The notes beneath the pieces were generated by a model. The model made no database searches, was not told where the DNA came from, and saw only the letters and a list, made by a program, of their open reading frames with translations. This document shows, one piece after another, positions 1-8,507 of a DNA stretch of 64,000 nucleotides (positions within the stretch are counted from its first letter, which is position 1; every line of letters starts with the position of its first letter). The DNA lies in NCBI GenBank assembly GCA_035570235.1, contig DATMML010000072.1, forward strand, positions 1-64,000. The letters are read 5' to 3'. The translations under genes and the position numbers were made by a program. The DNA comes from Vicinamibacteria bacterium. Its GTDB lineage: Bacteria > Acidobacteriota > Vicinamibacteria > Fen-336.

Positions 1-174
1 CTCCGCATACTGGAATGGAGTTGCCGGTTGGGCAAACGGATCCTTTGCTCTCCTCGGCGCTTGGGCACGAGCGGGCGTGCTGAAAGCAGCTACGAGCGCT
101 GAGACAGCGCAGCAGAGGGCTGCAAACCGGGCAATCCTTCCAACACGACCCCGGCGCTGAATCAATGAAATCAT
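1..174 (-). CDS. Secreted protein, N-terminal part only (cut by window edge)
   Basis: A leftward reading frame starts at an ATG (174-172) and stays open for 58 codons to the window edge. The first ~38 residues look like a Sec signal peptide: an Arg-rich start (QRRGRVGRIARF), a hydrophobic core (AALCCAVSALVAAF) and an Ala-X-Ala cleavage region (TPARAQA). The mature start is rich in Ala, Pro and Gln. No clear Shine-Dalgarno sequence precedes the ATG, so the start rests on the signal peptide. The gene is divergent from the receptor gene at 742. The function cannot be told from this fragment. Confidence 0.55.
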   Translation of the reverse strand, partial: MISLIQRRGRVGRIARFAALCCAVSALVAAFSTPARAQAPRRAKDPFAQPATPFQYAE

Positions 175-741
175 GAGCTGCCGGCGGGGAGCCCTAGCGA
201 CAGACTCAGCGGTGTCCCATCCTTTCGCCCTCGCCGCCAGGTGAGTCTCATCCCTTGGGGATCCAACCGTGCTCTCGAATGCGGCCCAGCGCGGCCGAGT
301 CCATCTGGAAGGCGGGCGTGAATTGCCGGCATCGTGGGCCCTCCGCTGCTGCGTCCGTCGGACTGTGATCGCCTCTTGGGTCATTTGTCGGAGGCACCGA
401 CCCATGAGCAGACTCCCCTGATTTTGGACAGGTCTCACCGATCCGGAGCAACACGACGATATCGCAGGCTGGCCGCTTGTTCACGAGCCCTCGGGAAGCC
501 GAAGGCTGCGGTGCCCAAGGCGGCGGGGAACGAATCCAGGTCAAGCAAGCGCACGGGGAGCGTTGTGAACTAAAGGCTATGAACATTTATCTTGACATAT
601 ATGACGAGAGCGATTATTTTGGGCGAATCTTGTGGAGCCTGTTGAGAGCCGTTGTCCGATCCATCATCACAACCGAGGGGGGCGATGACGGCTGGGGGCG
701 GGCAAGACCGTCGGAAACCTAGGCCCGCGGAGGACTTGACT
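175..741. other. Intergenic region between divergent genes
   Basis: About 570 bp between the leftward signal-peptide gene and the 14-gene rightward operon. Short reading frames occur on both strands but none has a recognisable motif or ribosome binding site. It holds the predicted operon promoter (592-620) and one copy of the CTTGTTCACG half-site (476-485) seen in front of other genes here. Confidence 0.5.
592..620 (+). promoter_or_regulatory. Sigma-70-type promoter of the 14-gene operon
   Basis: TTGACA (592-597) and TATTTT (615-620) are separated by 17 bp. The predicted start near 627 gives a leader of about 115 nt before the receptor ATG at 742. This is pattern matching only. Confidence 0.5.
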
Positions 742-3561
742 ATGAAACTGCACCGACGTGGTAGTCAGTTCGTCGTTCTGCTCCTAATCGTGTTGGGTAC
801 CGCGCGAGTCGATTGGGCACAGATGACGACGGGCGCCATTGATGGCACGGTGGTAGACCAGAGCTCGGCGGTTCTCCCTGGGGCGGCCATCACCGTCACC
901 GATGAGGCCACGGGACGCACGCGGACGACCACGACCTCCCCCCAAGGCTTCTTCCGCATCGACTCTCTGCCCCCGGGCACCTACACCGTGCGAGCTGAGC
1001 TTCACGGCTTCAAGCCCGGCGAGTACCGGGGGGTAGTCCTGGCGGGAACCAAGGTGGTGACGGTCCCGCTTTCGTTGGGGATCGCGAGCGGAGCAGAGCA
1101 GGTCGACGTGCTTGGAGAGGCACCTCTGGTAAATGTCACCCAGGACCAACTCAAGACGCAGGTGGACAGCCAGATGATGCACGACCTTCCCATCAGCAGC
1201 CGCCGTTTCCAGGATCTCGCCCTCCTCGTCGCGGGCGTGAACCTGGACCTCGCCTCGAGCCAGGGAGGGACGAGCGATCCCATTGCCTTCTTCGGGTTCG
1301 ACGAGCGCAACAAGGCGCTCTACGTCGACGGGGTGGACCTGAATGACGAGCTGACCCGCGGCGGAACGGTGATCACGAATGCGCCGCGGAACGAATACTC
1401 GATGGAGGCCATCGAGGACATGGAGGTATTGCAGAACCAGTTCTCCGCCGAGGTGGGCCGGGCGCAAGCGGGGGTCGTAAACATCATCACCCGCAGCGGG
1501 ACCAACGACTTCCACGGGGCGGCTTTCTTCCTCGACCAGAGCGACGCCTTTGGCAGCAAGAACGTGTTTTCGACCGGGAAGATCCCGTTCAGCCTCAAGC
1601 AGTTCGGTGCCAACCTGGGTGGCCCGATCGTGAAGGACAAGACGCACTTCTTCCTAAGCTACGAGCGTTCCACTCAGACGAGAGTCTCCACGATCACGAT
1701 CCCGGCCGCCCTTCTTCCAATCCTTCCCGATCCACGCACCGAGATTCCGCAGGATGAAGATCACGACAACTTGTTCGCGAAGCTGACCCACAACCTGAGC
1801 CCGAGCAACGTCCTGAATTTCAGCTACAACTACAACCACAAAATCAAGGACGGGCAGTCCGCCGGTCCCAACGCGGCCGCGAACGCGCGCTTCAGCGAAC
1901 TACGCAGCGACCATCTGCTCATCGCGCGGTTGACCTCCACTCTTGGCAGCCGTGCGACGAACGAAATACGCGCGTCCTATTCGCACACCGACACCAACCG
2001 CCCCGTGGCGGTCAACACGCCCGGGCTGGTGTTCCCCAGTCTGAACGTCGGGACTCCGAGCAACCTGCCCCAGGGGCGGATGCAGAACAACTACATTCTG
2101 AAGGACGTGTACACGGGGCAGTTTTCCGGGGCCGGTGAGCACGCGCTGAGGGTCGGGGCCGGGATGAACATCGTCCGGTATCCTACAAAGTTGAACCTTT
2201 TCCAGTTTGGCCGTTTCACCTTCGCCAAGGACGAGCCACCAGGGCCGAACAATCCCCCCATCTTGTACATCCTGGGCCAGTACAACAGCGAGTTCGCTCA
2301 CCTGGATGGCAACTACTTCGACGGGTTCGCGCAGGACGACTGGAGGGTGACGCCTCGCCTCACTCTGAACCTAGGCCTGCGCTACGACCTCGAGACCTTC
2401 ACCGGCTCGTATTCAGGCGCCGACTACCCACCGTTCACGAGCCAGGACCAGGGCGTCCAATTCCTGCTCACGACTCTGCCGGGCGCCGCCAACGCGAACA
2501 CGATCTACCGATCCCGGAACACGGACCATGGCGAAATCCAGCCCCGCGTCGGGTTCAACTGGGCGGCCACCAAGGACGGTCGGACCTCAGTCCGCGGGGG
2601 CTACGGGATCTTCTATGAGGGCGGCCAGGACCCGATCTCGGTCGAGGGCACCCTGGCCCAAGGCAGGGCTCAAACGTTCGTGGCTCCGGGAAGAGTATTC
2701 CCGCTGCTCAGCTTCTACCCGAACATGCCGCCGCCGGACCTCCTGAACAAGTTCTTCCGCATCTCCCTGATTTCCCAATTCCCCGGCGTCTTCATCCAGT
2801 CGGCCTACGCCCACCAGTTTACGATCGGGGCGGAGCGGCAATTGCCGGGAGACATCTCCATCGCAGTCGACTACGCGGGGATTCGCAGCCGCCACAATCC
2901 CCACAGCGTCAACGTCAATCACCCGGCGACACCCGGCTCCGGCGCGTCCGTCTTGAACGGCCAGTACCCCTACGGGGCAAACTACGGTCCGGTCACCGTC
3001 GACCTGTCCGACGGCGTGGTCAACACCGATGCCGTGATGGTGCAGATTCGCCGACAGTTCAGCCGGAGGGTTGGGCTCCTGATCGGCTACACGTTCTTGA
3101 AAGCCAACCAGGACGGGCCCTCATCGTCTCCATATTTGCTGGCGTCGGACTACGGCCCGACCCCCAACGACATCCGTCACCACCTGTCGGCGAGCATCCA
3201 CGTGAGGCTCCCTTGGGAGCTCGAGGTTTCGGGGATCGTGACCGCCTCTTCCGCTTTCCCGTACAACGAACTTGCCGGAACGGATGTCACCGGGGATGGA
3301 GACCCAACCAATGACCGGCCACCCGGGGTGACGTACGACTCCCTCCGCGGCGACCGGTACTTCGACGCCGACCTGCGCGTGAGCAAGAACGTGAAGTTCG
3401 GACGCCGCTACACGATCCAGGTCATCGCCGAGGCCTTCAACCTCTTCAACACCACGAACTACAACAACTACATAGGGACGGTAACCAGCCCGTTGTTCCA
3501 AAAGCCGGTCCAGGCAATGAATCCCTTCCAGGCACAACTGGGTGCGCGTTTCTCGTTCTGA
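742..3561 (+). CDS. TonB-dependent receptor, Oar-like, with carboxypeptidase-regulatory-like domain
   Basis: Outer-membrane transporter of 939 aa, probably energised by TonB, for a substrate that cannot be read from sequence. It has a signal peptide ending near WAQ, a carboxypeptidase-regulatory-like beta-sandwich at about residues 28-110 (GAIDGTVVDQSSAVLPGA; DSLPPGTYTV), a plug region (ITRSGTNDFHGAAFF) and a long beta-barrel ending in RFSF with the C-terminal Phe used for barrel assembly. The frame opens upstream at a TTG (652), but the ATG at 742 has GCGGAGGA 8 nt before it and starts directly on the signal peptide. It is first in a run of fourteen co-directional genes, so it probably imports their substrate. 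Family assignment is secure; specificity is unknown. Confidence 0.9.
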   Translation: MKLHRRGSQFVVLLLIVLGTARVDWAQMTTGAIDGTVVDQSSAVLPGAAITVTDEATGRTRTTTTSPQGFFRIDSLPPGTYTVRAELHGFKPGEYRGVVLAGTKVVTVPLSLGIASGAEQVDVLGEAPLVNVTQDQLKTQVDSQMMHDLPISSRRFQDLALLVAGVNLDLASSQGGTSDPIAFFGFDERNKALYVDGVDLNDELTRGGTVITNAPRNEYSMEAIEDMEVLQNQFSAEVGRAQAGVVNIITRSGTNDFHGAAFFLDQSDAFGSKNVFSTGKIPFSLKQFGANLGGPIVKDKTHFFLSYERSTQTRVSTITIPAALLPILPDPRTEIPQDEDHDNLFAKLTHNLSPSNVLNFSYNYNHKIKDGQSAGPNAAANARFSELRSDHLLIARLTSTLGSRATNEIRASYSHTDTNRPVAVNTPGLVFPSLNVGTPSNLPQGRMQNNYILKDVYTGQFSGAGEHALRVGAGMNIVRYPTKLNLFQFGRFTFAKDEPPGPNNPPILYILGQYNSEFAHLDGNYFDGFAQDDWRVTPRLTLNLGLRYDLETFTGSYSGADYPPFTSQDQGVQFLLTTLPGAANANTIYRSRNTDHGEIQPRVGFNWAATKDGRTSVRGGYGIFYEGGQDPISVEGTLAQGRAQTFVAPGRVFPLLSFYPNMPPPDLLNKFFRISLISQFPGVFIQSAYAHQFTIGAERQLPGDISIAVDYAGIRSRHNPHSVNVNHPATPGSGASVLNGQYPYGANYGPVTVDLSDGVVNTDAVMVQIRRQFSRRVGLLIGYTFLKANQDGPSSSPYLLASDYGPTPNDIRHHLSASIHVRLPWELEVSGIVTASSAFPYNELAGTDVTGDGDPTNDRPPGVTYDSLRGDRYFDADLRVSKNVKFGRRYTIQVIAEAFNLFNTTNYNNYIGTVTSPLFQKPVQAMNPFQAQLGARFSF

Positions 3562-3580
3562 GGCGAAAGGAGCCCATTCC

Positions 3581-4105
3581 ATGCGTCGATTGACGGTTCT
3601 GGCTTTCGGGCTGGCCTTTTTCGCGATGGCCGGCGCTCCCGCTAGGGGGACGCCCCAGGCCAGCACACAAGCTAACAAGCCGGCCGAGCGGGCCAAGGCG
3701 GAGGAGGGGAAGGTGGCACCAAAGGCCGGGGCCACCGCGGCGAAAGTGCTGCCCTCCGGCTTCGATCTCGAGAAGTATTTCTCGGAGATGGAGGAAGACG
3801 TCGCCGTCTACGATCCCGCGTCGCCTTGGATCTACGAGGGCAAGGCCGCCTGGCGCAAGCGAGTCGAGCAGATGGTCAAGATTCGCCAGTTCCTGGACCT
3901 GAACCAGTTCCATAAGACCGAAGTTGAGCTGGGCGACATGAAGATTGTGACCGTATACCGGGAAATCCGTCGCGTGGAGGGAAGCATGACTTCCCGCCTG
4001 CATGGCCGCATCACGTGGGTCTACCTCAAACAGCCGGATGGGCGCTGGTTCCTCTGGCACGATCACACCTCGGAGATCCCCGAGGACTACTCGTACGGCA
4101 AGTAG
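3581..4105 (+). CDS. NTF2-like (SnoaL/DUF4440-type) secreted protein
   Basis: A 174-aa protein with a signal peptide (MRRLTVLAFGLAFFAMAG), then a low-complexity Ala/Lys linker and an NTF2-like alpha+beta fold at about residues 60-174. The fold is suggested by the pattern of an alpha-helical start, a central YDPASPWIYEGKAAW segment and a last strand with WVYLKQPDGRWFLWHDH. ATG 3581 follows GAAAGGAG; the frame is open further upstream inside the receptor gene. It lies 19 bp after the receptor and 8 bp before a second NTF2-like gene. NTF2-like folds are used for small-molecule isomerases, hydratases and subunits without activity, so the function is open. Confidence 0.65.
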   Translation: MRRLTVLAFGLAFFAMAGAPARGTPQASTQANKPAERAKAEEGKVAPKAGATAAKVLPSGFDLEKYFSEMEEDVAVYDPASPWIYEGKAAWRKRVEQMVKIRQFLDLNQFHKTEVELGDMKIVTVYREIRRVEGSMTSRLHGRITWVYLKQPDGRWFLWHDHTSEIPEDYSYGK

Positions 4106-4113
4106 GAGGAGCC

Positions 4114-4608
4114 ATGAAGATCCCGTCCATGACGTTTCTTGCCATTGCCCTCGCCGGCTTCGCCGCGGGCCCGGCCACGGCCCAGATTGACACCAGCACC
4201 GATGAGGGCCAGATCAACCAAACGCTGCGGGACGTGCGCCTTGCCCTCGCCACGGGCGACATCGACGGCGCCATGAAGTTCTACTGGAACGATCCAAGAA
4301 TGACGGTCATCGACCCCGACGAGGGCATTCGGCTCAACGGCTGGACTTACTACAAAACGTGGCTTTCTGACCGAGCCTCCGTGCAGAAGACCCTCCTTTG
4401 GCGTGCCCACGAGCGGAAGCTTCATGTCAGGGGCAACAATGCATACGTGACCTTCCTGGTTACGCGGCAGGTCCAGATGGGCAACATGGTTCGGCAGCAA
4501 AACGAGCGTGGTACCTATGTCTTGAAGAAGATGGACGGCAAGTGGCTCATCGTGGCCCAGCACATTTCCGCCTGGCCCCAGATGGTGCTCTTCCAGCAAA
4601 CCAAGTGA
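4114..4608 (+). CDS. NTF2-like (SnoaL/DUF4440-type) secreted protein
   Basis: A 164-aa protein with a signal peptide (MKIPSMTFLAIALAGFAAG, cleavage near ATAQ) and a typical SnoaL-like sequence: the helical start DEGQINQTLRDVRLALATGD, then DPRMTVIDPDEGIRLNGW, and a final strand with MDGKWLIVAQHISAW. ATG 4114 follows AGGAGGA with 3-nt spacing, which is a strong ribosome binding site. It differs clearly in sequence from the NTF2-like protein just upstream (3581-4105), so the two may form a heteromer or act on successive intermediates (inference). Exported in the same operon as a receptor and periplasmic amidohydrolases. Confidence 0.7.
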   Translation: MKIPSMTFLAIALAGFAAGPATAQIDTSTDEGQINQTLRDVRLALATGDIDGAMKFYWNDPRMTVIDPDEGIRLNGWTYYKTWLSDRASVQKTLLWRAHERKLHVRGNNAYVTFLVTRQVQMGNMVRQQNERGTYVLKKMDGKWLIVAQHISAWPQMVLFQQTK

Positions 4609-4627
4609 CTCGTTTCCCTTCGAACCA

Positions 4628-5917
4628 GTGACGCCCACCAGCCGCCTCATGGCGTTCTTCGCGTCTGCGACCCTGGTGGCGGCGCTCCCTGCCACTGGAC
4701 AGGGCCGTCCTACCGCCATCCGGAACGCCACGATCTTCCCGGTTGTGGGCCCGCCGATCCCGGGAGGATCGATAGTCTTCGACAAGGGCCGCATCATCGC
4801 CCTCGGCCGGGGGGTCGCGGTTCCGCCGGGCGCGGACGTGGTAGACGGCACCGGTCTCTACGTACTGCCAGGCCTCATCGATCCCCATTCCCATCTCGGG
4901 GTGTCGAGCTGGCCATCGGTGGCCGCCAACAATGACACGAACGAGGCCACTGACCCAGTTACGCCTCAGGTGCGCGTCATCGATGGCTTCAACGTGGACG
5001 ACCCGGCCATTCGGCGCGTGGTTGCAGCAGGCGTCACCACCATCCAGGTCTTCCCGGGTAGCACCAACGTGATTGGTGGGGAAGGGGCGGTCTTCAAGCT
5101 CAAGGTTGGTGGGGGGCTCGCCGAGATGCTGTTCCCGGGCGCGCCCCGCCTGATGAAGATGGCCATGGGCGAGAATCCGAAGGCAACCTATGGCCCTAGG
5201 GGCCAGCTTCCCGCAACCCGCATGGGCATTTTCGCCCTTCTCCGTGATGCGTTCGGGAAGGCGCGCGAATACCGTGAGCGGTGGGATCGCTGGGAGTCGC
5301 TGCCGGAGGACAAGCGGGGCCCGGCCCCCGCTCGCGATCTAAAGCTCGAACCGCTGGCCGAGATCCTTCGTGGACGGATGCGCGTCCACATCCACTGCTA
5401 CAGGAAGGACGAGTTCCTCACTCTGCTGCGAATCGCAGACGAATTCGGCTTCAAGATTACCTCCTTCCAACATGCGATGGAGTCCTACAAGATAGCCGAC
5501 GAACTCGCCCGGCGGGGCGTGGCCGTGTCTGTGTACCCCGACGCTTTCGGACGCAAGATCGAACACTGGGACCAGATTCCCCAGAACGCCGCCTTCATGA
5601 ACGCGATGGGCGTCCTGATGACCCTCCACTCAGACTTTCCCTTCTTCGCTCAGCGCTTGAGCACCGAGGCCGCTAAGCTCATCAAGTATGGCGGCATCTC
5701 TGAAGAGGACGCGCTCAAGAGCATCACCCTGAACCCCGCCCGCCTCATCGGTATCGAGAAGTGGGTCGGCAGCCTCGAAGTGGGGAAGCATGCGGACATC
5801 TCCGTCTTCAACCGGCACCCCTTCGACTCGTTCACACTCTGCCAGAGGACGTACATCGACGGAGAGCTGGTTTTCGACCGCCAAAGGGACCAAGCATGGC
5901 TTGCCCGATACGAGTGA
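4628..5917 (+). CDS. Metal-dependent amidohydrolase (imidazolonepropionase-like), exported
   Basis: A 429-aa amidohydrolase-superfamily enzyme expected to cleave a C-N bond in a cyclic or linear amide. It keeps the ligand set: HSH at residues 87-89 (PGLIDPHSHLG), a His in VHIHCYR near 253, a His in FQHAMES near 280 and an Asp in LHSDFP near 335. The C-terminal half-barrel and small beta-domain are present (SITLNPARLIGIEKW, GSLEVGKHADISVF). The N-terminus is hydrophobic and ends ALPATGQG, consistent with export. The GTG at 4628 is used; an in-frame ATG at 4649 is possible and neither has a strong ribosome binding site. It overlaps the next gene, a ligand-less paralog, by 22 bp. Confidence 0.85.
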   Translation: MTPTSRLMAFFASATLVAALPATGQGRPTAIRNATIFPVVGPPIPGGSIVFDKGRIIALGRGVAVPPGADVVDGTGLYVLPGLIDPHSHLGVSSWPSVAANNDTNEATDPVTPQVRVIDGFNVDDPAIRRVVAAGVTTIQVFPGSTNVIGGEGAVFKLKVGGGLAEMLFPGAPRLMKMAMGENPKATYGPRGQLPATRMGIFALLRDAFGKAREYRERWDRWESLPEDKRGPAPARDLKLEPLAEILRGRMRVHIHCYRKDEFLTLLRIADEFGFKITSFQHAMESYKIADELARRGVAVSVYPDAFGRKIEHWDQIPQNAAFMNAMGVLMTLHSDFPFFAQRLSTEAAKLIKYGGISEEDALKSITLNPARLIGIEKWVGSLEVGKHADISVFNRHPFDSFTLCQRTYIDGELVFDRQRDQAWLARYE

Positions 5918-7230
5918 AGGATCTCTTCCTGGGGAGCCTTGCCGGAGGCTTGCTCCTCTCCGGGGTCGCGCTCTACGGCCAAGGCGTCGGAGCGAAGGTC
6001 GGGGGCCCTCGAGTTGCCGGCCACGACCTCGCCATCCGCAACGTCGAGATCCTGACCGTCTCCGGCGCTCGGATCTCCCATGGAACCATCATCTTGAGGG
6101 GGGAGCGCATCGCGGCGCTAGGCACCTCGGTCGCCGTGCCCAGCGGAGCGGAGGTAGTAGACGGCAGTGGCCTGACGGCGTGCCCAGGCTTCTTCGACGC
6201 CTTTAGCGGTCTCGGCTTGACCGAGATCGCGAACGTGCCCGCGTCAAACGACAGCCAGGAAACGGCAGACCCGATCACCCCGCAGCTGCGGGCCAGCGAC
6301 AGCTACTTCCTCGACTCGGAGCTGCTTCCAGTCGTGAGGGCGGCTGGGATCCTCACGGTCCTCTCGGCCCCGGGGCCAGGGGCGGTCATCGCGGGGCAGG
6401 CCGCGCTCATGCGCACCGCGGGGGGCACCGTCGAAGAGGCGGGCTTGCAAGACGTGGCGGGCCTGCTCGTCAACCTCGGGGAACCGCCCAAGCGTGCTTT
6501 CGGAGAGCGGGGCAAGGCGCCTCAGACGCGGATGGGTATTGCGGCGCTCCTCCGGCAAACGCTCATGCAGGGCCGGGAATACGCGGCCAAGCGGGCGGCG
6601 GACGCCAAGGTGCCGGTCGACTCTCGCCTCGAACCCGTGGCCGCCGCTCTGGCCGGCCGGGCGCGCGTGCTGGTGCGGGCTCATCGCCGGGATGATATCC
6701 TCACCGCCCTCCGCTTCGCCGACGAGTTTGGTCTCAAGCTCGTTCTTGTAGGCGGCAGCGATGCCCCCCGCCTGGCCGGTGAGCTGGCCAAGCGCGCCGT
6801 CCCGGTCATTCTCTGGATCGACCAGCAGCCTGATACTCCGGAGACGGCGGGAGCCAGCTACGACGCCGCGGCCGTGCTGCAGCGCGCGGGGGTTCGAGTG
6901 GCCTTCGGATCGAACGAGACCACTCTCTCGCGGCAGCTCGTCGCAAATGTCGGTCTTGCCGTGGCCTATGGTCTGCCTTACGATGAGGCGTTGAAAGCCC
7001 TGACACTCTCCGCCGCCCAGATCTTCGGGGTGGATGACCGGCTGGGCAGCCTCGAAGTGGGCAAGGAAGCCACACTATTCCTTAGCCGGGGCGACCCCCT
7101 TCAGGTCACGTCTCGGGTAGTGTCGGTGTTCGTGCGAGGGGCACGCTACGAACCACGAAGCTACCAGACGTCGCTCTGCGAGCAGTACATCGCGCCGAAG
7201 AAGGGAACGATCTCATGTCTGCCCAAGTGA
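5896..7230 (+). CDS. Amidohydrolase-fold paralog lacking the metal ligands (probable pseudoenzyme)
   Basis: A 444-aa protein with the same fold and layout as the upstream amidohydrolase: VRNVEIL-type start, ITPQLRASDSY, a RMGIAALLRQTL helix, RFADEFGLKL and GSLEVGKEATLFL. Every position that should bind metal is changed: HSH is replaced in FDAFSGLG (~98-105), the VHIH His by Arg in VLVRAHR (~257), the FQHAM His is lost in GGSDAP (~286), and the Asp of LHSD is Asn in FGSNET (~336). ATG 5896 starts a signal peptide (KDLFLGSLAGGLLLSGVAL) and lies inside the upstream gene, so translation is probably coupled. It may be a partner subunit of its neighbour. Confidence 0.8.
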   Translation: MACPIRVKDLFLGSLAGGLLLSGVALYGQGVGAKVGGPRVAGHDLAIRNVEILTVSGARISHGTIILRGERIAALGTSVAVPSGAEVVDGSGLTACPGFFDAFSGLGLTEIANVPASNDSQETADPITPQLRASDSYFLDSELLPVVRAAGILTVLSAPGPGAVIAGQAALMRTAGGTVEEAGLQDVAGLLVNLGEPPKRAFGERGKAPQTRMGIAALLRQTLMQGREYAAKRAADAKVPVDSRLEPVAAALAGRARVLVRAHRRDDILTALRFADEFGLKLVLVGGSDAPRLAGELAKRAVPVILWIDQQPDTPETAGASYDAAAVLQRAGVRVAFGSNETTLSRQLVANVGLAVAYGLPYDEALKALTLSAAQIFGVDDRLGSLEVGKEATLFLSRGDPLQVTSRVVSVFVRGARYEPRSYQTSLCEQYIAPKKGTISCLPK

Positions 7231-8477
7231 ACGATCGCCGCCGATTCTTGACCGGGGCCCTGTCCGCACTGACCGCGGGGCTCGTGGCCCGGCCCTCACG
7301 CGTGGCGAGCGGCGAGGCGGAGACCCCGCCTCGCATCGGCAGAGAGCACTACGTGACCCTTGGCCGCACGGGCATGAGCGTCTCGCCCGTGGCCGCGGGG
7401 CTGAGCCTGAAGGCGAGCGACCTGGTCGCCGCCGCTGACGCTGGGATCAACTACTTCGACACCGCCGAGAAGTACTTGAACCTCGAGCACAACCGAATGG
7501 TGGGTCAAGCTCTCAAGGGGCGCGAGCGGAAGACCATCTTTGTCTCCGCGAAATTCCAGGACGGCCTTCAGAAGGAGCTGACCGCCAGCACCGACGAGAT
7601 CGTAATCCGCGTCAACCAGTGCCTGGAACGCCTCGGGACGGACTACATCGACTGCATGCTGATCCACAACGTGCAGAACCCCGATGCCCTGGACAACCCG
7701 AAATGGCTCGCCGCCTACGAGCGCCTGAAGACCGACGGCAAAGTGCGTTGTCTCGGCGCCTCGACCCACGACCCCAAGCTCTCGGACATTGTTGCTCGCA
7801 TCGTGCAGTCGAACCGCTATGACTTGATGCTGCTCGCCTACAACCCGACGACCGACGGGGACCTGTACGGCTCGCGCGGATGGCCGGCGATCCCGCGACT
7901 CCTCGAGGAGGCAGGCCGCAAGCAAATCGCGGTCTCCACCATGAAGGTCATGATCGGAGCGGTGGCGGCGGGCGCCGCCAAGGGCGTGGGACCGGACGGC
8001 ATCGACCCGAACGACATCAAGGCCCGCAGCAAGTACCTCGACGCCCGAATCGCCGCCACGCGTTGGGTGCTCAGTAACCCGAACGTGCACGTCGTGCAGT
8101 TCACGATGACGGGACCGGAGACGGTGGCCGCGGCGGTGACGGCAGCCACGACCCGCTTCACGGCGACGGACAAAGTGGTCGCTACGGCCTACCATCACGC
8201 GACCCGCGGCCAAGGCTGTCCGGTGCCATGCCCGGCCCCCTGCCTTGACGCCTGTCCGGCCGAGGTCGCGATCCCGGACGTGCTGCGGCACCGGATGTAC
8301 TACGAGCACTTCGGCCTGCAGAAGCAGGCCATGCTTGAGTACGGCGCGCTGCCCCCGGCCCAGCAGGCCCGCGTCTGCCTCGACTGCCCGAGCCAGGCCT
8401 GCGTCCAGGCGTGCCCGGAAGGCCGACCCGTGAAGGATCTGACGCGGGGGACGCACGCCCTGCTCACGCTGGCTTAG
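7215..8477 (+). CDS. TAT-exported aldo/keto reductase with C-terminal Fe-S cysteine cluster
   Basis: A 420-aa protein. The start carries a twin-arginine signal (DRRRFLTGALSALTAGLVA). The middle is an aldo/keto reductase barrel with the tetrad Asp and Tyr in FDTAEKY (~82-87), Lys in SAKF (~112) and His in LIHNVQNP (~150). The last ~90 residues hold eight Cys in ferredoxin-like groups (CPVPCPAPCLDACP and CLDCPSQACVQACP, ~334-400), expected to bind one or two [4Fe-4S] clusters. The TAT signal fits export of a folded, cofactor-loaded enzyme. It overlaps the previous gene by 16 bp. Periplasmic electron transfer to or from the substrate is an inference. Confidence 0.85.
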   Translation: MSAQVNDRRRFLTGALSALTAGLVARPSRVASGEAETPPRIGREHYVTLGRTGMSVSPVAAGLSLKASDLVAAADAGINYFDTAEKYLNLEHNRMVGQALKGRERKTIFVSAKFQDGLQKELTASTDEIVIRVNQCLERLGTDYIDCMLIHNVQNPDALDNPKWLAAYERLKTDGKVRCLGASTHDPKLSDIVARIVQSNRYDLMLLAYNPTTDGDLYGSRGWPAIPRLLEEAGRKQIAVSTMKVMIGAVAAGAAKGVGPDGIDPNDIKARSKYLDARIAATRWVLSNPNVHVVQFTMTGPETVAAAVTAATTRFTATDKVVATAYHHATRGQGCPVPCPAPCLDACPAEVAIPDVLRHRMYYEHFGLQKQAMLEYGALPPAQQARVCLDCPSQACVQACPEGRPVKDLTRGTHALLTLA

Positions 8478-8507
8478 CGCGTCGGACAGGGTAGAGACCA
8501 GGACGGC

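Noticed and set aside
784-1647. Long antisense reading frame (287 codons) opposite the receptor gene
   Set aside because: It is the usual mirror frame of a GC-rich gene; no motif, no ribosome binding site and the sense strand is a clear receptor.
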